Shown here: one piece after another, positions 16,555 through 25,749 of the stretch | Layout of the letters: every line of letters begins with the position of its first letter | How positions within the stretch are numbered: position 1 is the stretch's first letter | Assembly: GCA_044226195.1 (NCBI GenBank) | Contig: JBGAHO010000018.1 | Location: 7,283 to 71,282, forward strand | Direction of reading: 5' to 3' | Source: RPQJ01 sp044226195 | GTDB lineage: Bacteria; Pseudomonadota; Gammaproteobacteria; Steroidobacterales; Steroidobacteraceae | DNA: 64,000 nucleotides | Program-made: the position numbers and the translations under genes | Notes under the pieces: generated by a model | Told to the model about the DNA's origin: nothing | Databases searched by the model: none | Seen by the model: only the letters and a program-made list of their open reading frames with translations

Positions 16555-18975
16555 TCAGCTGCGCATCCGGCCGCCGGCCGGGTCGTGCAGCGGCGTCGTC
16601 ATCACGCGTGCCGCGAAGCGTTCGCCATTGATCTCCACCTGCAGGGCCGTCCCGTCCGCGGCGCGGTCCGCCGGCACGTAGGCCATCGCCATCGAGCGGC
16701 TGACGTGGTGCGCGTAGCCGCCCGAGGTGACGTGGCCGACGCAGCGCTCGCCGTCCAGCACGGCCTCGTCGCCCACCACGTCGCGGTCCGGCGTGTCGAT
16801 GGTGAGCGTGACCAGCCGGCGTGCCGGTCCGCGCTCGCGCTCGGCCAGCGCGGCGGCCTTGCCGATGAAATCGCGTCGCCAGTCGATCAGCGTGTCGAGA
16901 CCGCTTTCCGCCGCCGTGTAATCGGGGCGGTAATCGAGTGTCCAGACGCCCCAGTTCTTCTCGAGCCGCAGGCTCATGAGCGCCCGGGCCCCGTAGGGCC
17001 GCAGGCCGAGATCCGCGCCCGCGGCCTCGACCTGTTCCCACAGCGCCATCAGGTACGGCGGCTCGCAGTAGATCTCGTAGCCCAGTTCGCCGGAGAACGA
17101 CAGGCGCACGAGCGTCACCGGCACTCCGCCGACGAACGTGCGGCGCACGTCGCGGAAGCGCAGTGCCGCGGCGGACACGTCGTCGCGCGTGATCCGTTGC
17201 AGCAGCGCCCGGGAGTTCGGGCCGGACAGCGCGAGGCCGTGCAGCGAATCCGAGACGTTGCGGTACCGGACGCCGGCCGCGGGCAGGTGCGTCTCGAACC
17301 AGCGCCGGTGCATGTCCTGCGCCGCGCCCGAGCCCAGCAGCAGATAGTGCTCCGCGTCGAGGCAGCTGATCGTCAGGTCGCCGTACAGCTTGCCCTTCGG
17401 CGTGAGCATCGGACTCAACGCCACGCGACCGGGCGCGGGCAGGTGGCCCGCCAGCATTCGGCCGAGGAACTCCCTGACCCCGGGGCCGCGCACTTCGTGC
17501 TTGCCGAAGTTGGCGATCTCGAGGACGCCCACGCGCTCACGCACCGCGCGCACTTCCTCGGCGACGTAGGCATGGCTGCGGTTGCGCCCGAATGTCGGTT
17601 CCTCGTGCGCGTCGTCGGGACCGTGGGCGAACCACAGGGCGTGCTCGAGGCCGAACGACGTGCCCATCACCGCGCCGCGGGCCACCAGCCGGTCGTACAG
17701 GGCCGTGGTCTTCTGGCGCCGGCCTTTCGGCAAGGTCTCGTTGGGGAAGGTCATCACGAAGCGGCGCTCGTAGTTCTCGGACGACTTCACCGTACCCCAG
17801 TCGGGCGTGGCGAAGTGGCCGAAGCGCGCGATGTCCATGGCCCACACGTCGATCGAGGGTTCGCCGTCGATCATCCATTCCGCGAGGCACAGGCCGACGC
17901 CGCCCGCCTGGCAGAAGCCCGCCATGACGCCCACGGCGGCCCAGTAGTTGGTGAGGCCGGGCACGGGCCCGATCATCGGGTTGCCGTCGGGCCCGAAGGT
18001 GAACGGCCCGTTCACCACCGTCTTGATACCGGCGCGGCCGAGGGCCGGGATGCGGCCAAACGCGAGTTCGAGCCGGTCCGCGATGCGGTCGAGGTCCGGC
18101 GCGAGCAGTTCGTGGCCGAAGTCGGGCGGCGTGCCCGCGACTTTCCACGGCGTCGAGCGCGGCTCGTAGGTGCCGAGCAGCATCCCGTTGCGCTCCTGCC
18201 GGAAATAGATGTTCGCCTCGTAGTCGATGCCGGCCGGCAGGCGCTCGCCGGTCTGCATGCGCTCCGCGATTTCGGGAATATCCTCGGTAATGAGGTAGTG
18301 GTGCTCCATCGGCTGCACCGGCAGGTGCACGCCCGCGAGCCGGCCGGCCTCGCGCGCCCACAGGCCCGCGGCGTTGACGACGATCTCAGCGTGGATCGTG
18401 CCGTTCGGCGTCTCGACGTCCCAGCCGCCATCCTTGCGCTGGCGCGTGGCGGTGACCGGCGTGTGGGTGTAGTAGCGGGCGCCGTGCACGCGCGCGGCCT
18501 TGGCGTACGCGTAGACCACGCCCGAGGGATCGATGTCGCCGTCGAGCGGGTCCCACAGCGCGGCCAGGTAGTGCGTCGGGTCGATGAGCGGGTGGCGGCG
18601 CGCCACTTCCTCGACGCTGATGAACTCCTGGTCGAGGCCCAGGGTGCGGGCCTTCGACCGCTCGCGCTTCAGGTAGTCGTACCAGACCTGGTTGGAGGCG
18701 AGGTAGAAGCCGCCGGTCGAGTGCATGCCGATCGAGTGACCCGAGGTGGCCTCGATCTCCCGGTACAGCCGGATCGTGTAGCCCTGCAGCCTTGAGATGT
18801 TGGGGTCGGAGCTGATGGTGTGGATCTGGCCGGCCGCGTGCCAGCTCGAACCACTGGTGAGTTCGGCCCGCTCGAGCAGCACGCAGTCCTTCCAGCCGAA
18901 CTTCGCGAGGTGGAACAGGATGGAGGCGCCGACCACGCCGCCGCCGATGATCACGACTTTCGCATGCGATTCCAC
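16555..18975 (-). CDS. FAD-dependent oxidoreductase with GcvT-type folate domain (dimethylglycine/sarcosine dehydrogenase family)
   Basis: An 806-residue two-part enzyme. The N-terminal half is a DAO-type FAD domain: GGGVVG at 11-16, and TSGSSWHAAGQ whose His46 aligns with the covalent-FAD histidine of dimethylglycine dehydrogenase. The C-terminal half is a GcvT-like domain that in the family receives the one-carbon unit on tetrahydrofolate. Known members oxidatively demethylate dimethylglycine or sarcosine. It is 27 bases downstream of an MttB-family methyltransferase gene, so the pair may strip methyl groups from a quaternary then tertiary amine. The exact substrate is inferred, not shown. 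Confidence 0.88.
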   Translation of the reverse strand: MESHAKVVIIGGGVVGASILFHLAKFGWKDCVLLERAELTSGSSWHAAGQIHTISSDPNISRLQGYTIRLYREIEATSGHSIGMHSTGGFYLASNQVWYDYLKRERSKARTLGLDQEFISVEEVARRHPLIDPTHYLAALWDPLDGDIDPSGVVYAYAKAARVHGARYYTHTPVTATRQRKDGGWDVETPNGTIHAEIVVNAAGLWAREAGRLAGVHLPVQPMEHHYLITEDIPEIAERMQTGERLPAGIDYEANIYFRQERNGMLLGTYEPRSTPWKVAGTPPDFGHELLAPDLDRIADRLELAFGRIPALGRAGIKTVVNGPFTFGPDGNPMIGPVPGLTNYWAAVGVMAGFCQAGGVGLCLAEWMIDGEPSIDVWAMDIARFGHFATPDWGTVKSSENYERRFVMTFPNETLPKGRRQKTTALYDRLVARGAVMGTSFGLEHALWFAHGPDDAHEEPTFGRNRSHAYVAEEVRAVRERVGVLEIANFGKHEVRGPGVREFLGRMLAGHLPAPGRVALSPMLTPKGKLYGDLTISCLDAEHYLLLGSGAAQDMHRRWFETHLPAAGVRYRNVSDSLHGLALSGPNSRALLQRITRDDVSAAALRFRDVRRTFVGGVPVTLVRLSFSGELGYEIYCEPPYLMALWEQVEAAGADLGLRPYGARALMSLRLEKNWGVWTLDYRPDYTAAESGLDTLIDWRRDFIGKAAALAERERGPARRLVTLTIDTPDRDVVGDEAVLDGERCVGHVTSGGYAHHVSRSMAMAYVPADRAADGTALQVEINGERFAARVMTTPLHDPAGGRMRS

Positions 18976-19002
18976 GTCACTCGCCCCCGCTCGTGCGTCC
19001 GT

Positions 19003-20514
19003 TCAGTACCAGGCGTCCGGCAACTCCGTCTTGCGCCGTGCCACGTAGTCTTCCAGGGCCTCGCGCGTGGCCGCATCGATCGGCGGTGCCTGGTATTCGG
19101 ACAGCAGCTTCTTCCAGCGACCGGACGCGCGCTTCGCGGCGTCCTGGCTGCCCTGTTCTTCCCACTGCTCGACGCTGTTCGAATCCGACAGCCCCGCCTC
19201 GTAGAACGCGGTCTCGTAGTGCGCGAGCGTGTGCGCGGAGCCGAGGAAGTGTCCGCCCGGCTCCACGTCGGCGTATGCATCGACGCCGAGCGCATCGTCG
19301 TCCGTGGCGAAGCCGCGCAGCACGACTTCATAGGCGCCGAGGCGGTCGGCATCGAGCACCATCTTCTCGTACCCCGTGGTGAGCCCGCCCTCGAGCCAGC
19401 CGGCCGCGTGCAACACGTAGTTCGCACCCCCGAGCACGGTCGACAGCATCGAGTCGGCGCTCTCGGCCGCTGCCTGGAAATCGGCCAGTTTCGAGGCGGT
19501 GAGCGCGCCGCCGCAGCGCAGCGGCAGCTTCAGCCGGCGCGCGAGCTGGCCGATCACCAGGTTCGACATCAGCGGCTCGGGCATGCCGAACGTGGGAGCG
19601 CCCGAGCGCAGGTTCATCGACGAGAGGAAATTGCCGAGGATGAAGGGCGCGCCCGGACCCACGAGCTGCGTGTACGCTCCCACGATCATCGCCTCGGCGA
19701 GCGCCTGCGCAATGGCGGCCGCGGTGGTCACGGGCCCCATCGCGCCCGACAGGATGAACGGAACGGCGATCAATCCCTGGCCCGCGCCGCAATAGACCTC
19801 GGCCGCCTGCGTCACCACCTTGTCGACCAGCAGCGGCGAGTTGGTGTTGACGTTGCCGAGGATCACGCAGTGGCGGTCGAACGTCTCCGGTCCGTGCAGC
19901 AGCCGGGCCATCGCCACGCTGTCTTCGGCACGACTGCGCTCGGTGATCGCGCCGAGGTGCGGCTTGTCGGTGAGCGTCATGTGCGCGAGCAGCATGTCGA
20001 GGTGACGCTTGGAGACGGGCACGTCGCACGGCTCGCAGGTGACGAAGCCGGAATGGTGGAGCGGGGAGAGCTGGTGTGTGAGCTGCACCAGCCGCCGGAA
20101 ATCCTCCAGCGTGCCGTAGCGCCGCCCGCCTTCGAGATCGCGCACAAACGGCGAGCCGTAGACCGGCGCGAAGACGGCGTGGGACCCGCCGATGCGCACA
20201 GAGCGGGCCGGGTTGCGCGCGACCTGCGTGAATTCCTCGGGGGCACTCGCCAGCAGTGAACGCACGAGTTCCGGTGCCGTCCGCACGCGGGTCCCGGAGA
20301 CGTCGGCGCCCGCGGCGCGCCACCGCCGCAGCGCGTCCGGGTCGTCGCGGAATTCGATGCCGGTGCGCTCGAGCAGGCGCAGCGCCTGCGTCTCGATGCG
20401 CACCAGCGCCTCGTCGTCGAGCATCGCGTACCACGGCAGGGCGCGCGTGACGTACGCGGGGCCTGCGCCCTGGGGGATGCGGGTGCGACGGCCTCGGGCA
20501 GGGGGACGGGTCAT
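19003..20514 (-). CDS. MttB-family (trimethylamine/betaine) methyltransferase without pyrrolysine
   Basis: The 503-residue protein belongs to the MttB superfamily (motifs CEPCDVPVSKRHLDML, GNVNTNSPLLVDK, PTFGMPEPLMSNL, TTGYEKMVLDADR). Archaeal MttB contains pyrrolysine encoded by UAG; here the frame runs uninterrupted, so this is the non-Pyl branch. Characterised non-Pyl members demethylate glycine betaine (MtgB), carnitine (MtcB) or proline betaine onto a corrinoid protein. No corrinoid protein or its methyl-THF transferase is in the window. The next gene is a dimethylglycine-dehydrogenase-like enzyme, which suits a betaine to dimethylglycine to sarcosine route. That route is inference. Confidence 0.88.
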   Translation of the reverse strand: MTRPPARGRRTRIPQGAGPAYVTRALPWYAMLDDEALVRIETQALRLLERTGIEFRDDPDALRRWRAAGADVSGTRVRTAPELVRSLLASAPEEFTQVARNPARSVRIGGSHAVFAPVYGSPFVRDLEGGRRYGTLEDFRRLVQLTHQLSPLHHSGFVTCEPCDVPVSKRHLDMLLAHMTLTDKPHLGAITERSRAEDSVAMARLLHGPETFDRHCVILGNVNTNSPLLVDKVVTQAAEVYCGAGQGLIAVPFILSGAMGPVTTAAAIAQALAEAMIVGAYTQLVGPGAPFILGNFLSSMNLRSGAPTFGMPEPLMSNLVIGQLARRLKLPLRCGGALTASKLADFQAAAESADSMLSTVLGGANYVLHAAGWLEGGLTTGYEKMVLDADRLGAYEVVLRGFATDDDALGVDAYADVEPGGHFLGSAHTLAHYETAFYEAGLSDSNSVEQWEEQGSQDAAKRASGRWKKLLSEYQAPPIDAATREALEDYVARRKTELPDAWY

Positions 20515-20569
20515 CGGTGGGGCGGCGCTCTCAGGACCGGGCCGCGCCGAGTATAGGCGGAGCGGCGCG

Positions 20570-21115
20570 TCAGGGCGCCGCCGGCGCGGCTTCGACGAGT
20601 GCCTTGAGCCTGGCGAGGCCCTTCTCGTAGTCGGGGCCGATGAAGCGGTCGAAGAGCACGCCGATGTAGCGATCGAAGTAGTGGCCCGTGAAGTCGGCGT
20701 CGAACGCCCAGGTCACGCGGCTGCCCGCGCCCGCGGGCACGAAGGTCATCGTTGCCTGCGACGGACTCGAGCCGCCGAAGTCCAGTTTCATCGTCACCGC
20801 GCGATCCGGCTCGACCGCGATGATCTCCTGGCGACCGCTGCCGACCTTCGGGTCGTCGCTGTGCCACGTCATGACCGCGCCGACCCCGGTCGCCGGCCCC
20901 GAGTACGTGTAGGTCGTCTTCGGGTCGAGCCCGGCCCAGGGCGACCACTCGTTGAAGCGGCCGAATCCGTTGACGATGGGGAAGATCGCTGCCGGAGGCG
21001 CGTTCATGGTCACGCTGCGCTCGACGTGCGCCTGGCCCGGCAGGAACAGGCCGGCCACCAGCGTGAGTGCGATCACGCCGAGCAGTGCGAGGAAGAGTCC
21101 TTTCACGAATCGCAC
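20570..21115 (-). CDS. SRPBCC (polyketide cyclase-like) family protein with N-terminal anchor
   Basis: A GTG at 21115, 8 bases after a GGAGGG ribosome site, gives 181 residues. Residues 4-24 are a hydrophobic helix, then a START/SRPBCC fold: HVERSVTMNAPPAAIFPIVNGFGRFNEWSPW, with the pattern GVGAVMTWHSDD and VTWAFDADFTG further on. The family binds hydrophobic ligands in a deep pocket; no function can be named. It precedes the MttB gene by 55 bases on the same strand and may share its transcript. Confidence 0.8.
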   Translation of the reverse strand: MRFVKGLFLALLGVIALTLVAGLFLPGQAHVERSVTMNAPPAAIFPIVNGFGRFNEWSPWAGLDPKTTYTYSGPATGVGAVMTWHSDDPKVGSGRQEIIAVEPDRAVTMKLDFGGSSPSQATMTFVPAGAGSRVTWAFDADFTGHYFDRYIGVLFDRFIGPDYEKGLARLKALVEAAPAAP

Positions 21116-21137
21116 GGGCGGCCCTCCGGGAGCAAGG

Positions 21138-21983
21138 TTACTTCGGCGGCGGCGCGCCCGGGTTCGGGTCTTCCATCGGGTAGGTCGTGGCGCCAGGCTG
21201 CGGTGCCGTCGACGGAGTCGCCGGCGCTGCGGGCGCGGCAGGCGCCTGGCCGTCGACCGACAGCGAGGTCGGCGGCTGCGGCGGCGCAGCTGCAGCCGAC
21301 TTGTCGGTGGCGCGCGTGAGGGCGGCCTTGAAGTCCGCTGCTGCCGGCGGCGTGCCGGCGATCTTGCCCTCGAGGATCTGCGAGGGCAGCACGCCCGAGA
21401 CACCGTAGGCCGTCTCGTTCGCGGAGTTGTCGACCGAGATGACGGTGCCGTCGAGCGCCACGCCCGCGAACAAGCCTTCGTTCCGCGAGTAGGAGAGCAC
21501 CTGTGCCTTGAACGTGGCGTCCGTGTTGGCAGATGCCGCGCGGCCGAGTGGGCCGGCCGCGACGCTCGCATCGCCGCCGAGCGTGACCTTGCCCCCGGCG
21601 ATGCCCTCGACGCTCTGGCGCGACATGAGCACCAGCACCACGTCGGTCGACTGCACGCCGAACTGGAAGCCGATGCTGCCGCCCGCGAGCGTCACGAACA
21701 CCGGGTCGCTCCACGAGCCGTCCGGGTTGCGCACGGCCATGACGCCCTTGCCGCCGCGGCCACCCAGCGTGAGCGCGACCTTGACCACGCCCGGCACCAC
21801 CACGACGCCGTAGGCGCGATCGAGCAGCCAGGTCGGGATGGACTGCTCGGTGAGGTTGGAGAACGATTCGAAGACCTTGCGCGAGTTCTCGAGGCGCTGG
21901 TCGGTCTTCGCATCCGCGAACGCGGCGGGACTGGCGCCGAGGCTCATCAGCACCACTGCGCAGAAGGCAAGGAGTCGCTGCAT
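21138..21983 (-). CDS. SYLF-domain (YSC84-like) lipid-binding protein, secreted
   Basis: A 281-residue protein with a clear Sec signal (MQRLLAFCAVVLMSLGASPAAFA). A SYLF domain follows from about residue 25: IPTWLLDRAYGVVVVPGVVK, GGRGGKGVMAVRNPDGSW, GGSIGFQFGVQSTDVVLV and SYSRNEGLFAGVALDG. The C-terminal 70 residues are a low-complexity Pro/Ala tail ending in PNPGAPPPK. SYLF proteins bind phosphoinositides in eukaryotes; bacterial roles are unclear. A GTG two codons upstream is an alternative start. Confidence 0.85.
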   Translation of the reverse strand: MQRLLAFCAVVLMSLGASPAAFADAKTDQRLENSRKVFESFSNLTEQSIPTWLLDRAYGVVVVPGVVKVALTLGGRGGKGVMAVRNPDGSWSDPVFVTLAGGSIGFQFGVQSTDVVLVLMSRQSVEGIAGGKVTLGGDASVAAGPLGRAASANTDATFKAQVLSYSRNEGLFAGVALDGTVISVDNSANETAYGVSGVLPSQILEGKIAGTPPAAADFKAALTRATDKSAAAAPPQPPTSLSVDGQAPAAPAAPATPSTAPQPGATTYPMEDPNPGAPPPK

Positions 21984-22090
21984 GTTCACTCTTTGGGGGT
22001 GGGTCAGGGTGGGGGAGACTGTAGCAGAATGCGGCAGACGCGGAACCGCGGCCCGCGATATCCTCGACCGCCCGAATCCGCCGAAGTTCC

Positions 22091-22945
22091 ATGCGCCGCC
22101 GAGCCTTCGCCGTCCTGTTTCCCTGCCTGCTCCTCGCCGCGACCGTGGCGCGCGCGCAGGGGCCGCTCGACGACGCCCTGGCGACCGACCGTGCGTTCGC
22201 CGCGCGCGCCGGCGAGGTCGGCACGCAGGGCGCGTTCCAGGAATACCTCGCGCCCGATGGCGTGCTCTTCCGGCCGACGGCCGTCCTCGGCCTCGACTGG
22301 CTGTCCTCGCACGACGAAGCGACGGGTCGCCTCGAATGGTCGCCGGGCACCGGGCGCGCGAGCTGCGACGGTCAACTGGCCGTGACCCTCGGTCCCTGGA
22401 CGTATCGCCAGGACACGCTGGTCGCCACCGGCATCTACCTGACGATCTGGCGTCGCGGCCCGGAAGGTGGCTGGACCGTGGCGCTCGACCACGGTATCGA
22501 CGTGCCGGCGGCGGCACTGGGCCCGCTTTCGCCGCTGCCCGCCGGCGAGGCCACCTGTGCCGGCACCGCCGCGGCCCCGGATCTCGCGCGCGCGGAGGAC
22601 GACTACGACGCGCTGCTGGCTCGCAAGGGACCCGACGCTGCCCTCCGGCACGCGGCTTCGGCGACGGGCCTCGCGCTGCGTGACGGCCATGCGCCGGCGC
22701 CGGTGGTCGCGGACTGGCCGTTGGACGACCAGGCGTTCGCCGGCGCCCGGGTGGCGATGACGCGCGGCGTGGTGAGCACGCCGGGCTCCGACCTCGGGTA
22801 CACGTGGGGCGAACTGACGAGCGCGACGAAGCGCAAGGGCGGCCCGTCACAGGCGCGCGCGGTCTACGTGCGCGTGTGGGTACGCGAGGGCCGCGAATGG
22901 CGCGTGCTGCTGGACATGACGACGGGCGTGCCCGCGACGCCGTGA
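22091..22945 (+). CDS. secreted protein with two SnoaL/DUF4440-like halves
   Basis: A 284-residue protein with a Sec signal peptide ending near ARAQ. The first half looks like a DUF4440/NTF2-like domain: ATDRAFAARAGEVGTQGAFQEYL, GQLAVTLGPWTYR and GGWTVALDHGIDVP. The second half repeats the pattern more weakly and ends GREWRVLLDMTTGVPATP. Such domains bind small ligands or act as simple enzymes; no catalytic residues can be assigned. It stands upstream of the AtzG-like peptide and amidase, 15 bases from the former. Confidence 0.75.
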   Translation: MRRRAFAVLFPCLLLAATVARAQGPLDDALATDRAFAARAGEVGTQGAFQEYLAPDGVLFRPTAVLGLDWLSSHDEATGRLEWSPGTGRASCDGQLAVTLGPWTYRQDTLVATGIYLTIWRRGPEGGWTVALDHGIDVPAAALGPLSPLPAGEATCAGTAAAPDLARAEDDYDALLARKGPDAALRHAASATGLALRDGHAPAPVVADWPLDDQAFAGARVAMTRGVVSTPGSDLGYTWGELTSATKRKGGPSQARAVYVRVWVREGREWRVLLDMTTGVPATP

Positions 22946-22960
22946 CGATGAGGTGAAGCG

Positions 22961-23179
22961 ATGACGGATGCGATCGACGGGCGCACGGTGCGCGTACTGG
23001 CGCGCGCACAGGGGCACGAGTGGGTGGACGACGAGACGGCGCAGCGCATCGCCGCGGCGGCGACCACCGCGGCACAGGCGGTTGCGGCGGTAGTCCCGGC
23101 GCCGGGTCCGGTGCTGATCGAGGAGGCCGCGGCGGAATTCCTTGCCACGCTCGACGCGCTGGCCGAGGGTGAGTCGTGA
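22961..23179 (+). CDS. AtzG-like/DUF4089 small protein, putative amidase partner
   Basis: A 72-residue acidic, Ala-rich helical protein whose stop overlaps the amidase GTG start by 4 bases. Its size, position and likely helices recall AtzG, the GatC-like partner of the amidase AtzE in cyanuric-acid degradation, and the GatC subunit of GatCAB. In those systems the small protein wraps round and stabilises the amidase. Whether this pair acts on carboxybiuret is unknown; no AtzD- or AtzH-like gene is nearby. Confidence 0.6.
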   Translation: MTDAIDGRTVRVLARAQGHEWVDDETAQRIAAAATTAAQAVAAVVPAPGPVLIEEAAAEFLATLDALAEGES

Positions 23180-24606
23180 GCGCCGACGAGCTGACGGGCT
23201 GGTCGCTCGACGAGACCGCGCGCGCGATCCGTGAACGACGCGTGTCCTCGCGCGAGGTGACCGAGGCGTGCCTGCGGCGCATCGAGCGCTGGAATCCGAC
23301 GGTCAACGCCTTCCTGCGCGTTTTCGACGACAGCGTGATCGCCGCCGCCGAGCGTGCCGATGCGGCCGTCGCGGCCGGTCGACCGCTCGGCCCGCTGCAC
23401 GGCGTGCCGCTGGCCCACAAGGACATGTATTTCCGCACCGGCCGCGCGTCGAGCATGGGTTCGCGCGCCGCGCCCGGCGCCGCGACCACGACGTCGACGC
23501 TGCTCGAGCGACTCGACCGCGCAGGCGCGATCGAGCTCGGTGCGCTCAACATGGCCGAGTTCGCGCTCGGACCGACCGGGCACAACGCGGCCGTGGGGCA
23601 TTGCCGCAACGCCTGGAATCCGGCGCACGTCGCGGGCGGCTCCTCGAGCGGCAGCGGCGTGGCCGTCGCCGCGCGCCTGGCCTATGGCAGCCTCGGGTCG
23701 GACACGGGCGGTTCGGTCCGCTTGCCCGCCAGCGTCGCAGGCGTGCTCGGGCTGAAGCCGACCTACGGCCTGCTGAGCGGCCACGGCATGATGCCGTTGT
23801 CGCACTCGGCTGACACTCCAGGCGTGTTCGCGCGCGGCACGCTCGACCTGGCGCTGCTGCTCAAGGCGATTGCGGGCCACGATCCGCACGATGCGCGCAC
23901 GAGCCGGCGCGCGATTCCGAATTACCCGGCGGCGCTGAGCGCGGACGTGCGCGGCCTGCGCATCGGCGTGCCCGCGCAGTTCTTCCTCGAGCAGGTCAGT
24001 GAGGACGTGCGACAGGCGGTGCAGGGGTCGCTCGACGTGCTGGCCGGGCTCGGCGCCCGCATCGTGAGCGTCTCGCTGCCGGACTGCTCGCAGCTGACGG
24101 AGTTGAGTCGCGTGCTCGTGTATGCCGAAGCCACGGCGATCCACGGGGCCAACCTGCGCGCGCGCGCGCACCTGTACTCGCCGCAGGTGCGCGTGCGTGC
24201 CGCGACGGGCCTCGGCATTCCGGCGCCGGTCTACGCGCAGGCGCTTGCGATCCGGCCGCGGCTGCTCGCCACGTTCGTGCGCGAGGTCTACGCGCAGTGC
24301 GACGTGCTGCACCTGCCGACGCTCGCCATCCCGGCACCGACCATCGAGGAAACGGACGTCGGGGGCGCGGCGGTCATGTGGGAGAAGATCGCGGCGATGG
24401 TGCGCTGCACGGCGCCGTTCAATTACCTCGGCCTGCCGGCGCTCGCGGTTCCCTGCGGTTTCACGGACAACGGCGTGCCGACGAGCTTCCAGCTCGCCGG
24501 GCGTCCGTTCGCCGAAGCCACGTTGCTGCGCGTCGCGCACGCGTACGAGCAGGCGACCGACTGGCACACTCGCGCGCCGCCCGCGCCGAATGGCGTATCA
24601 GCCTGA
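23176..24606 (+). CDS. amidase-signature (Ser-cisSer-Lys) hydrolase
   Basis: A 476-residue amidase-signature enzyme. The catalytic Lys82 is in LAHKDMYF. The cis-serine lies within GGSSSGSG (154-161) and the nucleophile Ser180 in GSDTGGSVR. The length fits AtzE, GatA and related amidases, which hydrolyse small amides to acid and ammonia. The start is a GTG overlapping the AtzG-like gene. Its end overlaps the convergent CoA-transferase gene by 9 bases. Amidase plus acyl-CoA genes next door could hydrolyse an amide and then activate the acid, but the strands differ and co-regulation is not shown. Confidence 0.9.
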   Translation: MSADELTGWSLDETARAIRERRVSSREVTEACLRRIERWNPTVNAFLRVFDDSVIAAAERADAAVAAGRPLGPLHGVPLAHKDMYFRTGRASSMGSRAAPGAATTTSTLLERLDRAGAIELGALNMAEFALGPTGHNAAVGHCRNAWNPAHVAGGSSSGSGVAVAARLAYGSLGSDTGGSVRLPASVAGVLGLKPTYGLLSGHGMMPLSHSADTPGVFARGTLDLALLLKAIAGHDPHDARTSRRAIPNYPAALSADVRGLRIGVPAQFFLEQVSEDVRQAVQGSLDVLAGLGARIVSVSLPDCSQLTELSRVLVYAEATAIHGANLRARAHLYSPQVRVRAATGLGIPAPVYAQALAIRPRLLATFVREVYAQCDVLHLPTLAIPAPTIEETDVGGAAVMWEKIAAMVRCTAPFNYLGLPALAVPCGFTDNGVPTSFQLAGRPFAEATLLRVAHAYEQATDWHTRAPPAPNGVSA

Positions 24607-25749
24607 GATGAGTCGCGCGATGTCGGCGTCGGAGTAGCCGATGCCCCGCAGGATGTCGGCCGTGTGCTCGCCGAGCTTCGGCACCCTCAGGTCGGCACGC
24701 CCCGGTTCCTGCTGGAACTTGATCGGCAGCCCCACGTGCTCCTGGCCGAGTTCGTCGACGAAGTGCATCTGCCGCGCCTGTGTGTGCGGATCGTCGAATG
24801 CCTCGCGCAACGTCTTCACCGGTGCGAAGCCGATGTCGCGCCGGCTGAAGTACTCGACCCACTCGGCCTGCGTCTTCGTGATCAGCACGCTCTGCACGAA
24901 CTCCGCGAGCGGCTGCTGGTGCGGTCCCGGTCCACGCTCCGCGAGCGCCACGAGGTCCGGCCGGCCCCACTCGGTCATCAGCGAGCGCACGAACTTGATC
25001 TCCTGCGCGCCGAGCACCACGTGCCGGTCGTCCGCCGTCCGGTAGATGCGATAGAAGGCCGCGCCGCCCCAGCTGCGCTCGTGTTTCGGGACCGGATTGC
25101 GCTTCTCGGCGAACACCGGGCCCGTGACGTTTGGCAGCCACGAGATCGCGCTGTCGTACATCGCCATGTCGAGGTAGTCGCCGACGCCCGTCTGCTGACG
25201 ACGCAGCAGGGCCATGAGGATGCCGATGAGGCTGAGCGACGCCGAAGCGAAGTCCGCCACCGGCACCGGCGGCATCGTCGGCTGGTCGTCCTGGCCCAGC
25301 GAAACACTGGTGATGCCCGCGTGCGCCTCCACGGCGAGGTCGTGTGCCGGCACCTTGTGCAGCGGACCGGATTGGCCGAAGGCCGAGATCGAGCAATAGA
25401 CGATGCGCGGATTCCTTTTGCGCACGGTTTCGTAATCGACGCCGAGACGCTGCGCGACGCCCGGCCGGAACGCTTCGATCATCACGTCGACCGATTCGGC
25501 CAGCTTCAGCGTGGCCTCCAGCCCCTCGGGCGACTTGAGGTTCAGGCTGATGCTCTTCTTGCCGCGATTGAGGTTGCGGAAGAACACCGTGTTGCCGTGC
25601 TCGACCTGGCCGATGTGCCGGCCCGGATCGCCTTCGCCCGGCGGTTCGAGCTTGATCACTTCGGCGCCGTGGTCCGCCATGAGTTGCGAGACGTACGGCC
25701 CCGGCAGGAACAGGCCGAGATCGAGTACGCGCACGCCGTCGAGCTTCAT
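24598..25749 (-). CDS. CaiB/BaiF family III CoA-transferase (second of two)
   Basis: A 383-residue family III CoA-transferase beginning MKLDGVRVLDLGLFLPGPY. The catalytic Asp is in PVADFASASLSLIG. RNLNRGKKSISLNLKSPEG and the C-terminal LGEHTADILRGIGYSDADI are typical. Such enzymes move CoA between carboxylic acids (for example carnitine, oxalate, benzylsuccinate and malate systems). Its ATG shares one base with the stop of the other CoA-transferase, so the two proteins are made together and may form a heteromer as in BbsEF or SmtAB. It is the last gene of the MaoC/acyl-CoA-dehydrogenase operon. Confidence 0.92.
   Translation of the reverse strand: MKLDGVRVLDLGLFLPGPYVSQLMADHGAEVIKLEPPGEGDPGRHIGQVEHGNTVFFRNLNRGKKSISLNLKSPEGLEATLKLAESVDVMIEAFRPGVAQRLGVDYETVRKRNPRIVYCSISAFGQSGPLHKVPAHDLAVEAHAGITSVSLGQDDQPTMPPVPVADFASASLSLIGILMALLRRQQTGVGDYLDMAMYDSAISWLPNVTGPVFAEKRNPVPKHERSWGGAAFYRIYRTADDRHVVLGAQEIKFVRSLMTEWGRPDLVALAERGPGPHQQPLAEFVQSVLITKTQAEWVEYFSRRDIGFAPVKTLREAFDDPHTQARQMHFVDELGQEHVGLPIKFQQEPGRADLRVPKLGEHTADILRGIGYSDADIARLISG

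Noticed and set aside
16585..18795. A 736-codon plus-strand frame
   Set aside because: Antisense shadow of the flavoenzyme at 16555-18975, which carries clear FAD and GcvT motifs.
19003..20514. Pyrrolysine-containing MttB
   Set aside because: The frame has no internal TAG and no pyl genes were seen; this is the non-Pyl branch.
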